In this document: one piece after another, positions 60,068 through 64,000 of the stretch
Numbering within the stretch: position 1 is the first letter of the stretch
Layout of the letters: each line of letters starts with the position of its first letter
Assembly: GCF_050624435.1 (NCBI RefSeq)
Contig: NC_134530.1
Span: 142,578,721-142,642,720, forward strand
From: Tenrec ecaudatus
Taxonomy: Eukaryota > Chordata > Mammalia > Afrosoricida > Tenrecidae
Length of the DNA: 64,000 bases
Direction of reading: 5' to 3'
The notes under the pieces: model-generated
Databases searched by the model: none
Seen by the model: only the letters and a program-made list of their open reading frames with translations
What the model was told of the DNA's origin: nothing
Made by a program: the position numbers and the translations under genes

Positions 60068-60220
60068 TTGGCCATGAGGTCATTCCAACTCACGGCAACC
60101 ACGAGTGATACAGAGTTGAACAGTTGCACAGGGTACTTTTAGCTGCAATCTCTACAGAAGCAAATTGCCAGGCTTTTCTGCTGCACAGCTGGGTGGGTTT
60201 GAACCATTAACCATTAGGTT
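60068..60220 (-). repeat. AfroSINE-type SINE, diverged
   Basis: 'tgaggtcattccaactcacg', 'gtgatacagagttgaacag' and 'gggtttgaaccattaaccat' give the antisense order. Confidence 0.6.
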
Positions 60221-60233
60221 AATAACTGAATGA

Positions 60234-60745
60234 TGAGGTAAATAGTTTATTATGCCAACCTGGCCAATAAACACATGTGGGGTTAATTGAAGGGTCAAGG
60301 GATAAATGGCTCAGTGAGCCGCACCTTTCTAGTTCTCGGGTCTCTTGCTTTCTGATGGTTGAACCAGGGTGCAGCTGCCTTAGCCAGTCCCCTACTTCAG
60401 CTGGCAAGGCTCACTTCCTGCAAGACATCCCTGAGGAGAAGCCACATGGACCTACCCCAGTGCAGCCCCTAGGTGCTGAAGCAGCTGTGTGGAGACCCCT
60501 GCCAGTGCTGAGATGCTTACACATTCATTGACTCAGTTTTCCTCCTGCAGTTGGAATCATTATGTGTTTTGTGATATGGAGGAGGACCTTGTGGATTGCT
60601 GTCGAACATATGAGCTAATGTTGGACTTGTGGGCTTGGGCAGCACTGGGTTGAGATGCTTTCCTGATGTGCACTTAACCTTTATATAAAACTCTCTCTTA
60701 TACATGAGTTTCTGTGGATTTGGTTATCTTTGTGCCCAGACTAAC
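60234..60745 (+). repeat. Unclassified interspersed repeat, copy 2 (mosaic)
   Basis: The left part matches the 57.7 and 61.1 kb copies ('ggccaataaacacatgtggg'). The right part matches the 14.7 and 61.8 kb type ('actctctcttatacatgagt', 'ctgtggatttggttatcttt'). It therefore links the two repeat types. Confidence 0.6.
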
Positions 60746-61064
60746 ACAAATGAAAGCTATTGGTACCTGTAAGGGATATGTTCATAATACATTTTCCAAC
60801 TTATTTCAAATTCTCTTAAACTCCAGTATGCTCTTACTTAAACGTAGTCAAATTTTAAGATTATCATCTTTAGTTAATTTTATTTTTTATTATTTACATT
60901 GATTCTCTTCATAAATCATTCTTTTAAATTAACTTTTATTGGAGATTGGGTGAAGGCTTACAGAGAAAATGTTTTCTATTTAATAATTCATACACATTTT
61001 TATTTCATATCATTGATTGCAATCCCCACAATGTAGTATCATTTATCCCAATGTGATAGGTAGG

Positions 61065-61657
61065 CTTATTGTGCCTACCTGGCCAATGAACACATGTGGG
61101 ATTAATTGAAGGCCAGTTTAATCGAAGGGCAGAGAGACGAATGGCTTGGCGAGCCTCGCCTTTCTTGTCTCTTGCTCTTTGATGATGGGACCAGTGTGCG
61201 GCTGCCTTAGCTGGTTCTCTGCCTCAACTTGCAAGCTACACTACCTGTGGGACACCCAACCCATGGACTGTGTCACTGTAGATTGAGGTTCCTTCAAGAC
61301 CTGCTACACCATGCTACTGGTGTAACATGTCTTGAGCTGGGGGCTGTCGGACCCTGTCATCTGGCTGACTCTTGGTAATCTGCCTTGCTGTTTGCTGCCT
61401 GTGGCTGGATTACCTGAATTGATCTACAGAAGACTCTGCCGTCTGCTTCCTTGACTTGCACTCAGTAGCCCTCATGACTTGAAAGACTGCCAGTGTATTA
61501 GCTGGCTCACAGAACTGAGTTGCATTGAGCCATTTGTATTGCTCCATTGACTAATTAGCTGCTTATTTCTTGTTTTGTATCTATCTATCTAGATAGATAG
61601 ATATGAAATCAAGAGTGTCCTAGTCTTGTTTCTCTAGAGAACCCTGTCTAACACACC
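61065..61657 (+). repeat. Unclassified ~590-bp interspersed repeat, copy 3
   Basis: Same family as 57665-58210, with an ATCT/AGAT microsatellite near 61585-61605 and the same 'tctctagagaaccctgtct' end. Confidence 0.7.
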
Positions 61658-61769
61658 CACATTTTCCCTGTGTCTTCTGTTTCCTTTCCTCCTTTCCTAA
61701 CCCTTCTGAACTTTATCCTGGACTAAATGCTGCCCTTTTGATCTCAAATGGTTGGTTATTCCAAGAAGT

Positions 61770-61909
61770 GCTTCTCTTCTGTGATAGTTCTTTTGTGCCA
61801 ACATGGCACCGTTCAGAAGATATGGGTGGAGTCTACCCTGTCAATCAGGCCACAGCCTGGTGGTGCCCCCTTGTATGCATGGCCTTCTCATAAAGAGAAT
61901 CCTGGGAAC

Positions 61910-61990
<81 letters not shown>

Positions 61991-62265
61991 GCCTTCACCT
62001 TCCTGTGGAGGAGCCACACAGAGACCTGCCAGAGCCCTGTGATGCTTCCACTGCATTTGATCCACAAGACTTGTCACCTGCATCCTGCATCATTCCATGT
62101 GGCTTCATGAGTCCAAGGAGGACTTATGGACTTAGTCTCAGACATGTGGACTTACATTGGACTGGGATGGGATGTTTTCTAGATATATAATGACTTCTTA
62201 ATCTAAAGCTCTTTCTTATATATATATGAGTGTCTCTGGATATGTGTCTCTAGTCAAGCCACCTA
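61770..62265 (+). repeat. Unclassified interspersed repeat, copy 4, with CT microsatellite
   Basis: Related to 14690-15210: 'gtggagtctaccctgtcaat', 'ttgatccacaagacttgtca', 'aaagctctttcttatatata'. It contains a (CT)n run of about 75 bases (61914-61990). Confidence 0.6.
61914..61990. repeat. (CT)n microsatellite
   Basis: An almost pure CT dinucleotide run with one TTT interruption near 61978-61981. Likely length-polymorphic. Confidence 0.95.
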
Positions 62266-62269
62266 GCGC

Positions 62270-62995
62270 ACCTTCTTATTGTTCTCCTTATAGAAAAGTC
62301 TATTATTCCACAAAAAAACTGGGCCACAGTTCTAGTTATGGAGGGAACTAAGAATCATAGTCTTGCGATTCTACCAGTCTCTACTGGATCCTAGGTTTCT
62401 TTGTGATTTTTGAATTTGGTTACATATTTTTCTCCACATTATCCATTCTAATGTGATGTCATTTTCAAAATCTGAACTATCTGAAATCTAACAAGTTTTG
62501 TATTCCACTTAATTTTCAGTAATAGCCCAACCCCAAGACTATCCAACTTTGCTAAATCATCAATCGATGTCGTTCAGTGGAAAGTGTGCAAAGCTCTGGT
62601 TCGGAGAATCTAGTTTTCATTATCAGCCCATCATGGTGGACAAATCACCTCTGATGCTTTGTTTCTCTACCTTCATTTATTCACTCACTGAATGTACCCT
62701 TTCCAGCATCTTCCGCTTTAGAACCTCTGTATTTGTTTTTCTCCTTTTCTAAACATGTCTTGGCTTCTTTTCTAACCCTTAGCACAGTCTTAGCTGGTCA
62801 GTTCATTTCTGTTTATTGCTTGCTTCTCACGAGGGCAGGAATCTGTCTCTCTTGTGCCCTGTTATAAACCTAGTGCCTCATATGTCATGTGCCCGACCCC
62901 TCCCTCACCACCCTGTCAATTAGAAAGGCAGCCTATCACCCACCACCACCTTATTCCCTGAGAGCCAGTGGTAGCTGTCTGCTTCTGTAAATATT
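62270..62995. other. Intron 4 sequence, unassigned
   Basis: No recognised feature. Confidence 0.4.
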
Positions 62996-62997
62996 TA

Positions 62998-63178
62998 CTT
63001 TGGAAAGCCTGGTGGTGTACTGCTTATAGGCTGGGCTGCTAACTGCAATGTCAGCAGTTCAAACCCACCAGCTGCTCCATGAGAGAAAGACGGCTTTCTA
63101 CTTCCACAAATAATTATAATCACAGAAACCCAAGGGGACAGTCCTACTCTGTTGTATGGGGTCACTATGAAAACATGG
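62998..63178 (+). repeat. AfroSINE-type SINE
   Basis: Sense copy: 'ggaaagcctggtggtgtact', 'cagcagttcaaacccaccag', 'cagtcctactctgttgtatg', 'gggtcactatgaaaacatgg'. Confidence 0.8.
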
Positions 63179-63179
63179 G

Positions 63180-63620
63180 TGACAGAGCATGCACAGCGGC
63201 GCACTAGGGATCAGGAAACACAGGGAATCCTGGATGGATGAACCCCTCAGGACCAGTGGTGAGAGTGGCGATACCGGGAGGAAAGGGGGTGTAGAAAGAG
63301 AGAGCCGATCTCCGGGACCTATGTGTGACCTCTCTGGGGGATGGGCAATGGGAAGGTGGGTCAGGGGAGACGCCTGGCAGTGTAAGATAAGATAAAATAA
63401 TAATTTATAGACTATTAAGAGTTCATGGGAGGGGGCGGGGAGGGAGGGGGATGGAAAAAAAGGAAAACAAGCTGATTCCAGGAACCCAAGTGGAAGGTGA
63501 ATTTTGAGAATGACGAGGGCAACAAATGTATAAAGGTGCTTTACACAATTGATGTATGTATGGATTGTGATAAGAGTTGTATGAGCCCCAATAAAATGAT
63601 TTATTAATTTAAAAAAAAAA
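63180..63620 (+). mobile_element. L1 3' end fragment
   Basis: The last ~430 bases of the L1 3'UTR: 'gatgaacccctcaggaccag', 'ataatttatagactattaag', 'gtatggattgtgataagag', terminal 'gccccaataaaatgat' and an A10 tail. It abuts the SINE. Confidence 0.85.
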
Positions 63621-63781
63621 GAAAACATGGGGTGAGTTTGGGGTTTGTCCTGAAAGAACTACATAGGTGCACCACATTTGTGAAATTTTAGCCACAGGAG
63701 CTGCTATAGGAATTGCATAATTTTAGCAGCCATGGCATTTAGCTCTAAATAAAAACAGAATAAAATACAAAGTAATCTTAC

Positions 63782-63893
63782 AGTAGAACGCTTCCAGAAA
63801 CGAATAATGTCATCAATATCTGTTGCAGGGTTAAATAAAAAGTAGTTCCTCCATTCATACCAGTCCACTGTCAAATTTCCATCAAGATCAATG
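63782..63893 (-). CDS. SLC25A54: SLC25A54-like exon 4: EF-hand 4
   Basis: The 112-bp exon has acceptor 'tttcag' and donor 'gtaag'; it enters in phase 2 (one base completing a Ser codon) and leaves in phase 0. It encodes [20 protein letters not shown], then [17 protein letters not shown]. The EF loop [12 protein letters not shown] keeps Asp at 1 and 3, Asn at 5, Thr at 7, Asp at 9 and Glu at 12. DYFLFNP.TDIEEIIRFWKHST is the family pattern that leads into the hinge. The preceding exons are off the right edge. Confidence 0.95.
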
Positions 63894-64000
63894 CTGAAAA
63901 TTTTTAAAAAGAGTTTACAACAAATTAACACCATTTCAAAGATTAATTGCTTCTTTAAATATTGTAGCAGTTGTTCCTTTGCACCTCATAAATATCTCTG

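Noticed and set aside
61748..62110. ORFs with long Ser-Leu or Arg-Glu repeats on both strands
   Set aside because: They are translations of the (CT)n microsatellite and have no other coding sign.
62998..63178. tRNA-like A/B box sequences in SINEs here and elsewhere
   Set aside because: They belong to tRNA-derived SINEs; no cloverleaf with intact acceptor stem and anticodon arm could be drawn.

Overview
The window is a piece of placental-mammal nuclear genome, most likely from a tenrec (Afrotheria, cf. Echinops telfairi). Three things point there. It is crowded with tRNA-derived AfroSINE-type SINEs (the 'gccatcgagtcaattctgac' motif in both orientations) and with RTE-type LINEs of the kind found in afrotherians. 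It carries a clear SPIN-type hAT MITE with its 8-bp target duplication; SPIN is known in tenrec but not in most mammals. It also has a long-3'UTR L1 family. The species call is inference.

The host genes are two tandem calcium-regulated mitochondrial ATP-Mg/Pi carriers (SCaMC family), both on the minus strand. The right-hand gene (63893 down to 25771) supplies seven consecutive exons equivalent to exons 4-10 of the ten-exon SCaMC-1 structure. They are EF-hand 4, the linker and all three carrier repeats up to the stop codon. All splice sites seen are canonical and there are no frameshifts or internal stops. It is clearly SCaMC-like but diverged from SLC25A24, so it is best called SCaMC-1-Like (SLC25A54). 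Its exons 1-3 lie beyond the right edge. The left-hand gene is SLC25A24 (SCaMC-1): exon 1 with its CpG-rich promoter at 20688-20870 and exon 2 at 1068-1194; the rest lies off the left edge. Between those two exons, 13343-13513 encodes another EF-hand N-terminus in the same splice phase as exon 1. It is a candidate alternative first exon, or a relic of a further duplicate.

Layout by region: 1-1.2 kb, SINEs plus SLC25A24 exon 2; 1.6-9.9 kb, a near full-length but broken L1 with an unusually long 3'UTR containing a tandem duplication; 10-13.1 kb, L1 3' ends; 13.3-13.5 kb, the extra EF-hand exon; 14.4-20 kb, mariner, RTE, SINE and L1 debris; 20.4-21.2 kb, the SLC25A24 CpG-rich promoter and exon 1; 21.3-25.7 kb, intergenic with SPIN; 25.8-63.9 kb, the SLC25A54-like gene, whose introns hold a 5'-truncated L1 (28.3-32.6 kb), several L1 3' ends, an RTE-rich block (39.7-47.6 kb) with opposing copies, a mariner fragment (51.2-51.7 kb), a long RTE interrupted by a hAT MITE (53.9-57.1 kb) and a cluster of related unclassified repeats (57.7-62.3 kb).

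The two genes encode paralogous inner-membrane carriers that exchange ATP-Mg for phosphate under control of cytosolic calcium sensed by N-terminal EF-hands. I found no bacterial-style system, CRISPR array, tRNA/rRNA gene or intact transposon.
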